Source: Casuarius casuarius
Taxonomy: Eukaryota; Chordata; Aves; Casuariiformes; Casuariidae
DNA: 64,000 nucleotides
NCBI GenBank assembly: GCA_003342895.1
Contig: PTFA01000197.1
Span: 1,849,664 to 1,913,663 of the forward strand
Direction of reading: 5' to 3'
The notes under the pieces are model-generated. The model did no database searches, was not told the origin of the DNA, and saw only the letters and a list, made by a program, of their open reading frames with translations. Below, piece after piece: positions 37,401 to 63,779 of the stretch. Position numbers and translations under genes: made by a program. Each line of letters opens with the position of its first letter. Position 1 is the first letter of the stretch.

Positions 37401-38241
37401 TTCAGTGTATTAAACCTGTGTACTGCTATTTAAAACAGCTTTTTCATGGGACCCCCAGACCCAGCACAGACTTTCACAGCCCCCCCCCCAGGCTGTAGGG
37501 ATTAGCAGTGCATGAGCACAGATTTGCTCACCTGCTCCCACAGGCACTACCTTTGACTCACCCTTGCTTCATTGCAGATTTCCTCGGGTGCTTTTGCTGG
37601 CCTTGGGCCCAAGATCAAAAGTCTCTACTTGGAGAACAACAAAATGAACCGTATCCCCGACATGCGCAGCTTCACAGGGCTGGAAATCCTCAACCTGCGA
37701 GACATCCCTTTCCACTGCGACTGCCAGCTCCTTCCCCTGCGCAGGTGAGCTCTGTGAGGTGGCAGGGCCCATGGGGCCCACGGGAAATAGGGAAGGATAA
37801 GGAAATAAGGAAGAAACCTTCCCTGGGAGGGTGGTCAGACACTGGTTCAGCAGCCCAGAGCAGCTGTGGGATCTGCATCCTTGGAGACACTCAAAACTCA
37901 CCTGGCCGAAGCCTTGAGCAACCTCATCTGGCTTTGAAGTGAGCCCTGCTCTGAGCAGGGGTTGGTGCCTTCACGCCTTCCCATTCCTTTCTCTGATTTC
38001 CTGCTACCTTTGCAGGTGGATCGACAAACTCAATCTCCGCGTGGGGGCCACCTGCGGGTCCCCTGCTGAAGCTCAGGGCCAGAAGGTGAAGTTTTCCACC
38101 ATCTTCCAAACCTGCCCTGGCTGGGGCCGGGACAAGGCCACAAGAGCCAGTCCTGACAAGGCCACAGTTGCGAGCAAGCCCAGCAAACAAAAGAGATTGG
38201 GAAAACCACCAGCCAAGGGCCCCAAGAAGAGCAAAGCTTAG
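34490..38241 (+). CDS. CHADL: Chondroadherin-like protein (4 coding exons, 744 aa)
   Basis: Exons: 34490-34657, 35122-36795, 37578-37744, 38016-38241 (stop TAG), sum 2235 nt in frame. The start is ATG 34490 or, three codons later, 34499; both keep the signal peptide MGLSLGLLLLAAVLVL. The protein holds two LRR units in tandem. Unit 1 has LRRNT (CPPACICDN), then repeats such as LVYLNLASNSIASI, and an LRRCT with NPLLCSCHLRPFWEWM. Unit 2 has its own LRRNT (CPEDCTCSPDF), repeats such as LVYLYLSDNNLSAL, and an LRRCT with FHCDCQLLPLRRWIDKLNLR. It ends in a Lys-rich tail, as human CHADL does (762 aa). CHADL is a secreted, cartilage-enriched LRR protein reported to bind collagen and influence fibril formation and chondrocyte differentiation. 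No transmembrane segment is visible. The most telling match is GLER|ISSGAFAGLG across the exon 2/3 junction. A CR1 remnant sits in the last intron. Confidence 0.96.
37796..37975 (+). mobile_element. CR1 LINE 3' remnant in the last CHADL intron
   Basis: The sequence resembles the 3' end of an avian CR1 in sense orientation: GAAACCTTCCCTGGGAGGGT near 37814, then TTGGAGACACTCAAAACTCA near 37882, GAGCAACCTCATCTGGCTTT near 37916, and GCCCTGCTCTGAGCAGGGGT near 37943. It lies fully inside the 37745-38015 intron, nearly filling it, and leaves both splice sites intact. Confidence 0.8.
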
Positions 38242-39345
38242 GAAAAGAGTGCAGGATGCAACGGGGCCTTCCCTACCAGGAAGCAGCTTAGTGGGAGCAA
38301 TTTTCCTGGACTTGTCTCCGCTGCAGCCACCCAGATATTGTACAGGGTGCAAAGGAGAGAGCTTGGCACAACTGGACCGATGCTGATTTGTCCTGACCAA
38401 GGACCTGGGACCTAGGTCTTGTTTGTGCAGGACAAGACAGAGGCACAATAAGCTGGAAAGAAGTAGGGCAGAAGCTTTGTTAGTGTTTGCAACACGCTTC
38501 ATCTAGTGACTCAAACTGAGTCAGACAAAACAAGATGATTATTTTCACAAGGCTTCTTCATCCACACAGGACAGGTGTAATCACCAACTGCTTTTTTTTT
38601 TTTTTCCTTCACCTTTGTAGGACAGGTGTAATCTACAGCAGGTTTTTCTTTATATTGTTTTGAGGGATATTGATGTTTGTGCTTTAGCAGCTTCAGAAAA
38701 CATTGAAGAGCCCTGAGGAGGACAGCAAAAAGCACTGACATAATATCCTGCACTGGCTCAAAACTTAAAAATAATCACCAGAGAAAACATTTCCTGAATT
38801 CCCAGAAGCTATTAAGAATTAAAACAAAAGCAGATATAAAACTTTCTCTCTTTCTGCAAGATTTGATTAGTTGTTCCCACATCCTTTTCCTAAGTGATGT
38901 GCCCGACCTATTCTTCAGAGCATTCCAGGGCTTCCAGGTTTGCATTTCCCCTTTCTCGGGGGAACACAAGAGGATTCCTTTTTTATTAAGTCAAAAATCA
39001 GCATTTTGTTCAAATCGGGAACACTTTGAAGGCAAACACTTACAGCCATTAAATGAGCACGAGGGGTGTGGAACAGATGTAGCAAAGAACAGCAGAAGAA
39101 AGGCTCAAGTCCTTTGGAAGATAACCTGCCGTGGAGACAGCTGGCCTTATCACAAGCATGGGGAAAGGTGAAATCACAGAGGGAAGGAAAGAGAGAAATG
39201 CCCTAAGGCATCTATTGCAGGCTTGTTACTCAGACCACAGAGCTGGCGAGCGGGCACAGGCAGGCATGCAGCAAGTCTTACTACGTGCCTCGGGCAAAAC
39301 CAGACATAAATGCCATAAATGCAGGTATTTTTGGAAGGAGAGAAA
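38242..39345 (+). other. CHADL 3' flank, probably including its 3' UTR
   Basis: No coding frame is supportable. No canonical AATAAA follows the stop closely; AATAAG occurs near 38448. A short direct repeat (GGACAGGTGTAATC) appears at about 38570 and 38621 on either side of a poly-T run. The transcript end is unresolved. Confidence 0.4.
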
Positions 39346-39643
39346 CTGCTCTCCATCTGCTGGGGGGAAAGGGAATAAGAGAGTTTATATAAATTTATAT
39401 AAAATTCATTTATACAGTTTACTTTTTACTAATGTAACAGAATATAAAAGTGCATATAAAAGAATATATACAAAATTCTATATGGAAGTATTTTTCTTTC
39501 CCTTTTTCTATTCGCTTCTTTTCTACACTAACTTCCAGAGGAAGTTTCAACCAGAAAAGATGTGTCCTTTGGGACCGGTGCTGTTATTTATTATTTAGCT
39601 TCAGGAATTTATCGTCACTCCTATTGGAGAAGCCACTTCCCTG
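39346..39643 (+). repeat. Direct-repeat copy 1 (~298 bp) downstream of CHADL
   Basis: This segment matches 41677-41973 in the same orientation. Shared stretches include CTGCTCTCC, then TGCATATAAAAGAATATATA (39451 and 41788), ACACTAACTTCCAG and AGCCACTT. Inside it, 39394-39430 (37 bp) is inverted relative to the other copy. It probably belongs to the CHADL 3' region. A shared transposable element is the alternative. Confidence 0.8.
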
Positions 39644-40247
39644 CACTGACTGCTCCTCGGCTGTCTGTCACCTCTGACCTCGTGTCCCAAGCCCACCACC
39701 CCTGCCAGGCCCCTTTTGGGGCATCTCCCAGGCCTGGGGCAGTGCAGGGATGAGCCCTTGGCTGGTGGTTCCTCCAGAGCTGGCTTGACAAAATTGTCCC
39801 CATTCTTCAACTACTGTTTCGTCATTGTTCAGCCTATTTTTACACCACAGGCTCTCCCTCAGTTGCTGTACTTTAGTAACACCCCCAGGAGGACAGCGGG
39901 AACCAACCTCCTGAGTCTTTACCCCAGGACCCTCCTTGGCCAACAGGGCTGAAAGGCAAGTTTTTCACTCTGCCAGAAATCACTTTGGCTGCTTTAAGCT
40001 CTTGACTCTCTGGCTCCTCTTTTTCATTACCACCACACAGTTCAGTCAATCTGTGCATCAGGGACCAGGAGGTTTCTTTTTCCACTTGGCCATACCTTCT
40101 CCTAGGCACCCCAGTTCTTGCAAACGCCATTCCCGTTCTGCTTCAAACACTCTTTCCCTGGCAAATCATCCAGCACAGACAACCACTTCTCTGTTTTCCT
40201 ATGGGAAGGCGCCATGCCGCAGGATCACGACGTCCCCCTTGTCCTCA

Positions 40248-40264
40248 CCCCCCCCCCCCCCCCC
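40248..40264. repeat. Poly-C tract (17 C)
   Basis: An uninterrupted C run about 170 bases upstream of the CHADL-like exon relic. The length may be unreliable. Confidence 0.85.
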
Positions 40265-40431
40265 AGCCCACGCGCTGGTTTGCTTTGCCCTTTCTGAACG
40301 GCTTTCCTGACTGCCTTTCCTCCACAGAGAATTTCTCCAGCCCTTCCAGACTCTCTCTTAATCCTAAACAGCAGCGAGCAGCGCTGGCACACACCCACAT
40401 CTGCCCTCCCTGTCTCTCCTGTCCGCAGCCG

Positions 40432-41292
40432 ATGGCCATGATGAGGCTTTCCCTGAGCTTCCTCCTGCTCTTAGCCATGCTCTTGCTCAGGGGAAGAGCT
40501 GCAGGATGCTGCCCGCTGTTATGGAAATTAGGCTTGTCGGCCACCATAACAGGGCCCGACCCTAGGTTCCCGCAGAAAAGTTCAGAGCCAAATCAAAAGA
40601 AATTGAATAATTAAATTTTAATGACGCGCGTGCAGTAATTACAGCTCGAGCTGGGTGCCTCCAAAGAGGGACCCCGAACAAAGAAATCCCTGGGCAATTA
40701 TAGCTTTTTCAAATTAAGTTTCCCAGCCCTCACACGGTAGTTCAGACCAATAGTAATTTTTAGGTCTGGGGTCTCCTGCTCCTTATTGGGTCTCATCGTT
40801 GTTCCTAGGCAGGCTGTTTTTCTCCCTTATCTTTACTGTTGCGGTCTCTGATGACGGTTGTAGTACCTTCGCTTCTTGTTGGGTCTTACTGTTATCTCTC
40901 AAGGTCCTGAGGAGGAGGAGGTGATTCTAAATCATAACAATTAACACTGCCCCAGCAGTGAGCTGAGGCTTTGCCCCTCAAGGTCCTAATGCCCTGCACT
41001 GGTCTTATTTCAAAGCCTTGACACCCTCCCTTTCAGAGTGTGAGACGCAGGAATGCAGACTGCTTGTAACTTCCTTATCTTCCCAGCTGGAACCAGCTCT
41101 GAGGCCCTTTCCTTACTGGACTAAGTAAAAGTTCATTATTTTATCTAAGTGCGGCCTAAGGCTTCAGCAAATTTAGCTACTCATGCTAAGCAAGTTTTAT
41201 GTAAGTTGTGCTAAGCGGCTACCTCTAGACAGTTTCAGTTCGCTATTCCCTAACACCCGCCACCCTGCGCCTGCAGTTGCTTCTTCTGCAAA
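40432..41292 (+). pseudogene. Broken copy of CHADL exon 1, split by an LTR
   Basis: From 40438 the sequence aligns without gaps to CHADL exon 1 from 34497 (both read GGCTTTCCCTG, then TTCCTCCTGCTC versus CTCCTCCTGCTC) at roughly 75% identity by eye. It encodes a signal peptide (MRLSLSFLLLLAMLLL) like that of CHADL and begins the Cys-rich LRRNT. At 40516 it is interrupted by a solo LTR. Directly after the LTR, at 41261, the match to the CHADL LRRNT (CPPACIC) resumes in register. A donor-like GTAAGA follows at 41293, earlier than the CHADL donor. No LRR exon follows, so this is a remnant and not a working gene. It may be the stump of a tandem CHADL duplicate whose LRR exons were deleted. Confidence 0.75.
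40512..41260. mobile_element. Solo LTR of an endogenous retrovirus with 5-bp target-site duplication
   Basis: The element spans 40517-41255 (739 bp). It begins TGTTATGG and ends CCCTAACA, giving inverted termini TGTTA/TAACA, and is flanked on both sides by CCCGC (40512-40516 and 41256-41260), a perfect 5-bp duplication. No gag, pol or env reading frame lies between, so it is a solo LTR left by recombination. A 5-bp duplication fits several ERV classes, so the family is not assigned. Orientation is uncertain; an ATTAAA on the - strand near its 40517 end slightly favours minus. Confidence 0.8.
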
Positions 41293-41676
41293 GTAAGAGG
41301 TGTGAAAGGGGGCCTGGTACCTCACAACGTCCCTCAAGTGAGGAGGTGGCAGGGGAGGGACGCTTTGAGATAGGTGGGGGCTGAGTATCTAGCAGACATT
41401 GCACAACAGGGAAGTGGGCTGGAGGAGGCCCAGGAGGGCTCCCAGCAGAGATAGGCTAGAGAAAGCTCAGCTGCCAGCTGGAGCCAGCTTGAGGCGCAGC
41501 TCCAAACCCCAAAGGGGTCAGCACAGACACAGCGCGTGCAGACCCACCCATGCTCAGGGCTGCAAAGCTGCAGGTGCTGAGGGCCCTCGACGCTCCCGGC
41601 TGCTGAGAGCTCAGGGAAGGCGCTAACCAGAGAGCCCGAGAGTAGCTCACCCCAGTGCCGTGTCAGTGATATGACC

Positions 41677-41973
41677 CTGCTCTCCTTCTCCTGGGAGGGG
41701 TGGGGGAAAGAATAAAAAATTTGAGTAAAAAGTAAACTGTGTAAATGAATTGTATATAAATGCAGATAATATAATAGAAGGTCTGAGTGCATATAAAAGA
41801 ATATATACAAAATTCTATACAGAAGTATTTTTCTTTCCCTTTTTCTTTTCTTACCCTACACTAACTTCCAGCTGTTTCAACCAGAAATGTGTGTCCTTCA
41901 GGCACTGGTGCTATTTTTTATTGATAGCTTCAGGAATTTTTCATGATTTCCCCTTGGAAAAGCCACTTGCCTG
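41677..41973 (+). repeat. Direct-repeat copy 2 (~297 bp)
   Basis: This is the partner of 39346-39643, lying 2.33 kb further on. Its internal 37-bp segment (41724-41760) is the reverse complement of 39394-39430 with about two mismatches, at the equivalent place in the unit. AATAAA follows at 42000-42005. It could have been the poly(A) signal of the duplicated CHADL transcript. Confidence 0.8.
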
Positions 41974-42005
41974 ATTTGTATGTCTGTGCACACATTTCCA
42001 ATAAA

Positions 42006-43380
42006 TATCCCTTCTTTTCTTTATGACTGACTTGGCTTTTTTCTTTCTCTTCCATCTCCCCTTAGAAAACACGCAGGGACTGGTTATGTCTTGGTCTCAG
42101 TAGTGGGGGTAGTTACGCATGACCCTTTTTTATGGCAACCATACAACCAGCTTCTACCTCCAGTCTCCCCCACTCTGGGGCCAAAACAGTTTAAACTGGT
42201 TTCCTGCAGGAAGCAGCAAGCTCAGTCTTTGCCAGCAATTGCCAGGACCTGAGCTTCCTGGGCCAGCTGTGATTCTTGCCTGGAAAGTTGTGGGAGTATG
42301 GCCAAAGGCAGACACTTTGGGGCAAACCCCTTGCTTGGAGATGCTGTTTTCCTGGGGGCTTCCGAGGGACACTCCTACAACAGCCAGCCAGCGCCCGGCC
42401 TTGGCTCAGGCAGGTACAGCACTTTCTCACCTATGTGGCAGGAGGAAACAAATATGGAGGGAGAGGATGGTAACCCAAAGAAGCTAAGCCAGGATTAGAG
42501 ATGGGTTTGAGGGAGATTCAGGAAACATGACGTTCTTCGATCACCTAGACGCTTGTGCCCTGTGCTGACATCCTGTGCCTGAGCTCAGTGCCACTTTGAC
42601 GCTCTCGCTGTAATGTCTTCACTTTCAGCCCTCTTCCCCCCCACCTTCGCTAATCCTTGTATTTTGCTGATCCAGCGAGCAATATACAAGCCTTTGGCCT
42701 CTTCCTCAGTTTAATCCACAGGACTTTAGGGTACAGATCGTTGGTCAAATTTACAGAGGGCCTGCTAAAAAAGAAAAAATTCAAACTGTGCATCATGTGC
42801 TCTGCAGTTCTGGGGTCAACAGCAAGAAATTATGTTAATCAAAAAAGTCTCTCACTCCCCCAAGAGGCATCATCCTTCCTTTTCCTTTGTTTTTCAGCCC
42901 CTTTTGCTCTTCTATCCCAGCTCTCTCAGGGGTTGCATGGCCTAGAGCAGGGGGCACAGCACAGATGTCCTTTGATGACAGCAGCTGATTTCCTGACTCA
43001 CAGGACTTGCACACAGCTCCTCAGATTGCAGCTCACCACCTCCAGCCACAGCTGATATCCCAAACTGCCCCTCCACGCTGCGGCAGCCCCATTGGGGTCT
43101 CCTGCTCAGAAACATGCCTTCGGGGCCAGGCATGCACCACCTCAGCAGTCACTCCGGTCACGTTTGTCAGTAAGCCTGTTGCTTTTCTGGAGTCCGTTTC
43201 CCAGGGCTTAAAATTACAAGTCTAGGGGAAATCCTCTTGTACGCCAAGAAAGCAGAGCTGCGATGTTGCAAGGTGATCCGCCTTGACAAGAGAGGGCCCT
43301 TTTGGTCTCCTGCTCCGCTTTGTCAGGGCCTTCCCCAAAAGAGCCACAAGGTGAAGCACAGGCTGGGGGACGCTCCAGGT
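42006..43380 (-). other. L3MBTL2: Probable L3MBTL2 3' UTR and flank
   Basis: This lies downstream of the L3MBTL2 stop codon. I found no coding frame. The nearest minus-strand AATAAA that I can see is at 41917-41922 (TTTATT on +), inside repeat copy 2, which would give a ~1.45 kb 3' UTR. That signal is a guess; a closer variant signal could be used. Confidence 0.35.
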
Positions 43381-59195
<15,815 letters not shown>

Positions 59196-59345
59196 GGCTC
59201 CCACGACGCCGCTAGCCCGCTTCACGCGCGGGGAGCGCCTCCCCCGTCCAGCGGCGCAGCTGACTGGCGGGAGGGAGGAGCCAATCAGCGCAGAGGTTGT
59301 TCCCGCCGCGCTCCCCGCGGAGCACGACGGGAGTTGTAGTTCAGC
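59196..59345 (-). promoter_or_regulatory. L3MBTL2: L3MBTL2 promoter with CCAAT and ZNF143/THAP11-like site
   Basis: CpG-rich sequence directly 5' of the start codon. CCAAT lies at 59281-59285 (so ATTGG in gene orientation). On the gene strand, 59340-59322 reads ACTACAACTCCCGTCGTGC, close to the SBS motif ACTACAATTCCCAGCATGC bound by ZNF143/STAF and THAP11/HCFC1. There is no TATA box. Housekeeping-type promoters of this class are often bidirectional. Confidence 0.65.
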
Positions 59346-59359
59346 GGCCCCCCTTCGCC

Positions 59360-62300
59360 GATGGGGGGAAGGGTGGCCATGGCGTCTCACACGGCCCCTC
59401 CTCCGGGATGTGCCGGCTGCTCCCCGCTGCTGCCGCGCTGTGGGGCCGGGCCGGCGGTGTGGCTGGGGCGCTGGCAGCCGGGAGGGGAGGTCCAGGCCCT
59501 GCTTTGGAGCTGTCCTGAAGTTATGACTAAATTTTTAACAAGAATGGCTAGGAAGCATCTCTTGAGCCACAGTTCCTCCCATAGAGCAGGTCTAGGCCAC
59601 CAGGTCTGAGGGGAGAGGGTGAGACTACTCTTACTTAATCCCTTTAAGTTGTATTTAACCTAATTTTCCACTGATACGTGGTACCCAGCCAAATACCCTG
59701 CCCACTTTGCCTGGCAAACTGAAGCAAGCAAGTAAATATTTCTAAAAGTGCCCAGGAAGGAGACAGCTTCAGCCACGCACACTGGGAAGAGGCTTTGGTG
59801 CCAGCGGGGCACCTCTTCCCTTCAAAAAGGATCCCTAAAGAAGCTTTCAGATCTCGCTGNCTCCATAGCAAAGGTCAGACACCCCTCAACCAGCCAAGAG
59901 ATACTTCTGTACATGTGAACTGTATGACCCACAAAAAATGCATGGCTGTTAAATCCTTTTTTTCATCTGTTCTCANAGTTGTGGAATAGGTGTCTCCGGA
60001 TCCTGCTGACGCTTTTTAGTTTTGACCTGGTTTTCATTACGAGAGTCTCTGGATTAGAGACCACAGTATGTCAGGTTGTGGCTATTCACATCTTGCCTCA
60101 CCTAAGGTCTTTGCTCCCACAAAGGCAGGAGCACTGCATCAGTGAAAGCAGTGGCTGAAAAATATATTTCTGCTACATGCCTGATGCTAAAGCAAGGATA
60201 GAGGAAGAATTCCAGAGCCGATGATAGTAGTACAGCTACAGTACAGTACAGACAGTACTAGTACTTGCCTAGCAGTCATGCACAGTAACTGGAAATAAAC
60301 ACAGAAGCCTTTTCTCAGATTTACTCATTGATCTACAGATTTTACAGAATATGCTAATGGCAAACTGAGTCTCCAGGAGAGAATCTGACAGAGGCTTGTG
60401 CTCATGGCACAGGGAGCCAGCAATATGACATTTAGATGAAGATTACCGCACGCGCTATGGAGGAAAGCTGGGGTTAAATGAAGGCTGATGAAGTACCTGG
60501 GAAGCCACAAGCACCCAATGAATCTGTCAAGAGCCTGTGCCCAGTTGACTTGGATCAACTGGATTCTTTTAACTGTGGAAAGAAGGACTATTTAGGTGAA
60601 GGAAATTAAGGTATTTACTGTATGTACAGAACAGAGGGTGGCAGGCCTGGTGGCTCACTGTAGTTCCCCCACTGGCCCACTACACTCTTGTTACTAATTC
60701 ATTCCATTGCCTCCTGCTTGTGGCATCTTAAATCAGTGATAGATTTATGTGACTAAATGACATAGTGTATTGACTTGAGACATTATATTGTATAGTCTCT
60801 GTCTAAATGAAGTCATGCAGCAAGCTCAACGTCTTTTCGCACAAAATCACAATGTATTTGTCGCTGTCAGCCAGTCCCAGAAGCTTTTGCAAAAAAAGGA
60901 AAAACCCCAATCCACAAAACACTCAAAACCTAGAACTTCATCCCCACAAACATATTTAATGCCCAGTAACCATCATAATATGGATGCAAATGTAGCATTC
61001 TTGAAACAAAGTGAGCTCCAGCAGCAGGGCGTATCTAAGCAGATGGCTAGCTAGAGTTCAGTGCCTTAAACACAACTGAGGATGCACAAGATTTCCTAGA
61101 AATCTTGATAACTGAGCAAGAGTTTATTTACATATGGGGGGAACAGAGCTGCACAGCCCAAGGCAAGATGGGGAAAGAACTAAATGTTATGTCGGGTCCA
61201 AGTTTAAAATTGTCACAAATTTTCTGGTAGACTGACAGAGGGATGGGAGTGAAAGGAAATGAGAAAAAAAGAAAGGCTGTATGGATCAATGGCAGGAGGA
61301 GAAAGGAAAAACCAGAAGGGTGGATACCATTGTTCTTTTTCAGTCATTGGTGAGCTGGGGAAAACAGGAGGGTTTCAAGTGCAAATTCAGTAGGGAGTTT
61401 GGTCGGTCTGTGCTTTAGTCTTTACATATCTTCTTGAGCTTGAATCTGCAACTATGCTAGACTGTTGTATTACACTATCAGAAACCTAAAAGCAATCTTC
61501 TGAGGTTACTGTGTTGTATTAAAGTATCAGAAACCAAAAGGCAATCTTCTGAGGTCACTGCTATGGCACTCCACATCCCTTGGGCAGAGTGACTGTGATT
61601 TACATTTAAAATGACCCTTCCTTTGCTAAAAATAAACAATCCTCAACCAAGCCCTGAAAACAAATGCAACATGCTATCCCCCTTGCGAGGAGCAGGTGGT
61701 TCCTTGGCCCAAGCACTTGGAGATATCACACAGTGCATCCTGCTGCACAGTCCCCAGGGCAGCATGGCTGGGGCTCATCCTCAAGCAGCGCATGCTGCCG
61801 AGCTCAGCCTGACTGCGTCCCCATGGCCTGCTCAGCAGAGGATTAAAGGGGTTCCAGAAGCTGCAAGCCCCTCCGCTGTCCCACTGCTCTTTGCCTGTTT
61901 CCTCTGTAGGCACATGTGGAGCCTCTGGCATAGCACATACTTAATGCCACATTAGCAACGCCTTTGTCCCTGTCCCCCACACACTAGGGCCGCAATGAGC
62001 ATGTCACTCAGACCGGGGAATTGTCAGGTGATCCTGGTAAAACCTGACAGCCAAGTTGACTGCAGAGGGCAGATACCTCACCTCATTTGCTCCTATCTGG
62101 CTCTGCCCCACACCATCAGAAAATACAAATTAAAATCTCCCTAGAATTGGACCTGCCATGCTTTAGGAGTGAGCCAAGTATGGATGGCATTTGGGTTGCA
62201 CAGGTTATGCCTTCTTTGATACTTCATAAAACACTGTTAGCTCTTCCTAGCAGGCAGCTGGGCTTGCATCGTCTTCTTCCCTTTGGTAGGTCTGCATGTT

Positions 62301-62590
62301 TAATGACCATGTGGTGGTACCCACATTACGGGAATGCATTAGGAAATGAAAGTCCAGAACAATGCCAAAGCTGTTGTGTTAAAGCACCACGTGGTAAATG
62401 ATCTGCATGTGTTAATTATGCTGCTCCCCATGTCCTCAAATGATCAATTTCACAGATTTCATACATAAATAGATATAGATATTTTATTTGGCAAAAAAAG
62501 CATTCCCTATGCAGCAGAGCTCTGGAAGTGCTCACTGTACTATGCAATAGATTTTAAAATTTGTATGCATTTATATCATAGCTTCTTTAT
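59360..62590. other. Intergenic DNA beyond L3MBTL2
   Basis: After the CpG island fades at about 59600 I see no supportable exon. In human the next gene on this side is EP300, with its 3' end towards L3MBTL2. No Gln/Pro/Met-rich EP300 terminal exon was seen on the - strand here. Single N bases occur at 59860 and 59976. Confidence 0.5.
61461..61558. repeat. 49-bp tandem duplication
   Basis: Two copies of a 49-bp unit in tandem. Each contains GTTGTATTA, then TATCAGAAACC and GCAATCTTCTGAGGT, with a few mismatches between copies. Intergenic. Confidence 0.85.
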
Positions 62591-62637
62591 AGTACAATGG
62601 CTGCTGTCCCTCTTGGCATTTTTTTTTTCCTCCACAG

Positions 62638-63414
62638 GAAACTACTGTGGTCTTAGCCTTGTTGCTAGCAACATCCCTCATCCCAGCTCACTGTCAAGAA
62701 CAGCCAAGAAGTAAGTGTCTCTCAGTATGTTTCTGGCAATCATTCTCTTTTAAGAAGAAGGTATGTTCCCTGGAGTTGGTTCTACTTCCCATTCTACTCC
62801 TTTTTTTGTTATTGTTATCACCTTCATTCTGCTCACACTGTAAAAAGTAAGTAAATAAATGCCTGTATTGATTTTGTAGTGAGTAGCTAAACAAATGTGT
62901 GAAACATGCACAGTTCCTATCTTGCGCATATAGTAAAGTGTTAGCTGCAGCCTGANGTCAAGTAGCAAGAAAAAGCTTAGTTCAAAGTCTTATGTATGTT
63001 ACAGAGCTATATGGATTGCTGTTTCAGACAATCCAAATGCTCTAAAACAAGGCTACAGCCTGTCATTCTGTTAGCAAAGGAGAGTTATTATCAGTGCTAA
63101 TCACAGGGAGTATTCTGAGCAGTGATTGGGGCAATATCCTAATTACAGTTTGAGGGTGGCAGTGATCTCTCAAATCCTGCTGCATGCACCTTGATTGGCA
63201 GATTTCAGCAGTGTCAGTGATCCTCCAGACTCAGGTCTCTCAAACAATCCTCCAGAGCTGTTAAGAAACAGAATATTGCTTTTAAAATACTTAATACATT
63301 GATACGGAAGTAGATTATAAAGAATGCTATTCTCTTGCAAATACTGCTACAGACAGTACACTGCATGGACAGGCAACAAAGATGTTTCCAGGTAAGACAC
63401 AGATACCAAACTAA
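62638..63414 (+). CDS. Candidate small secreted-peptide gene, last two coding exons (tentative)
   Basis: Exon A (62638-62710) has a strong acceptor (T-run, CCTCCACAG) and a strong donor (CAAGAA|GTAAGTG). It reads TTVVLALLLATSLIPAHCQE, a classic signal-peptide core with a plausible cleavage site. Exon B begins at 63353 (CTGCTACAG) and joins in phase 1, giving NSTLHGQATKMFPGKTQIPN and stop TAA at 63412-63414. A 3' UTR would follow to the AATAAA cluster at 63644-63666. Exon B has an N-glycosylation sequon (NST) at the junction. The initiator Met must lie in an upstream exon that I could not locate, so the model is 5'-incomplete. I recognise no family. A chance signal-like stretch between splice-like sites is a real alternative. 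Confidence 0.25.
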
Positions 63415-63639
63415 AGGTTCATTAAATCTTTCTATTGCAATAATCTTTCATGCAACAAATTATGTGCTATTGCTAATGTGTATCCCCTGCTTCCCGGAGC
63501 TGAAAAAACAGGACTGTTCCCTCAGGTCACAGACAGGCTGGCTCAAGGCTTCCTGAAAGCTTAAGCAAAAATCAGTATTATGTTAACACAGCATAGCCTA
63601 AAGCAATCCCCACCTCGTGGCTGTTCATATGTTGTTGTT

Positions 63640-63762
63640 GCTTTTAATAAACCTTTTCAATAAATAAAATTATTTAAATAATTTCATTGTAATAACATGA
63701 AAATTGGATTAAGGAATGTATTTTCTTTAATGAGAAAAACTTTATTATGTAACATTTATTTG
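63640..63762. other. Poly(A)-signal cluster on both strands
   Basis: The + strand has AATAAA in the stretch TTTTAATAAACC (near 63645) and in CAATAAATAAAATT (near 63659). The - strand has AATAAA (read TTTATT) near 63740 and 63757. Signals facing each other within ~120 bases suggest a convergent gene boundary, with a gene entering from the right on the - strand. In AT-rich DNA some of these will be chance. Confidence 0.4.
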
Positions 63763-63779
63763 TAANGTTTCTTGCTGGT

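Noticed and set aside
40517..41255. An intact retrovirus at the LTR site
   Set aside because: Only one LTR is present between the two copies of the 5-bp target duplication, with no internal coding region.
41334..41810. 158-aa minus-strand frame after the LTR
   Set aside because: No recognisable domain. It spans repeat copy 2 and AT-rich DNA, and has no supporting splice or promoter context.
62597..62637. ATG at 62597 as the start of the candidate secreted peptide without an upstream exon
   Set aside because: It is out of frame with the signal-peptide reading frame and meets a stop soon after 62638.
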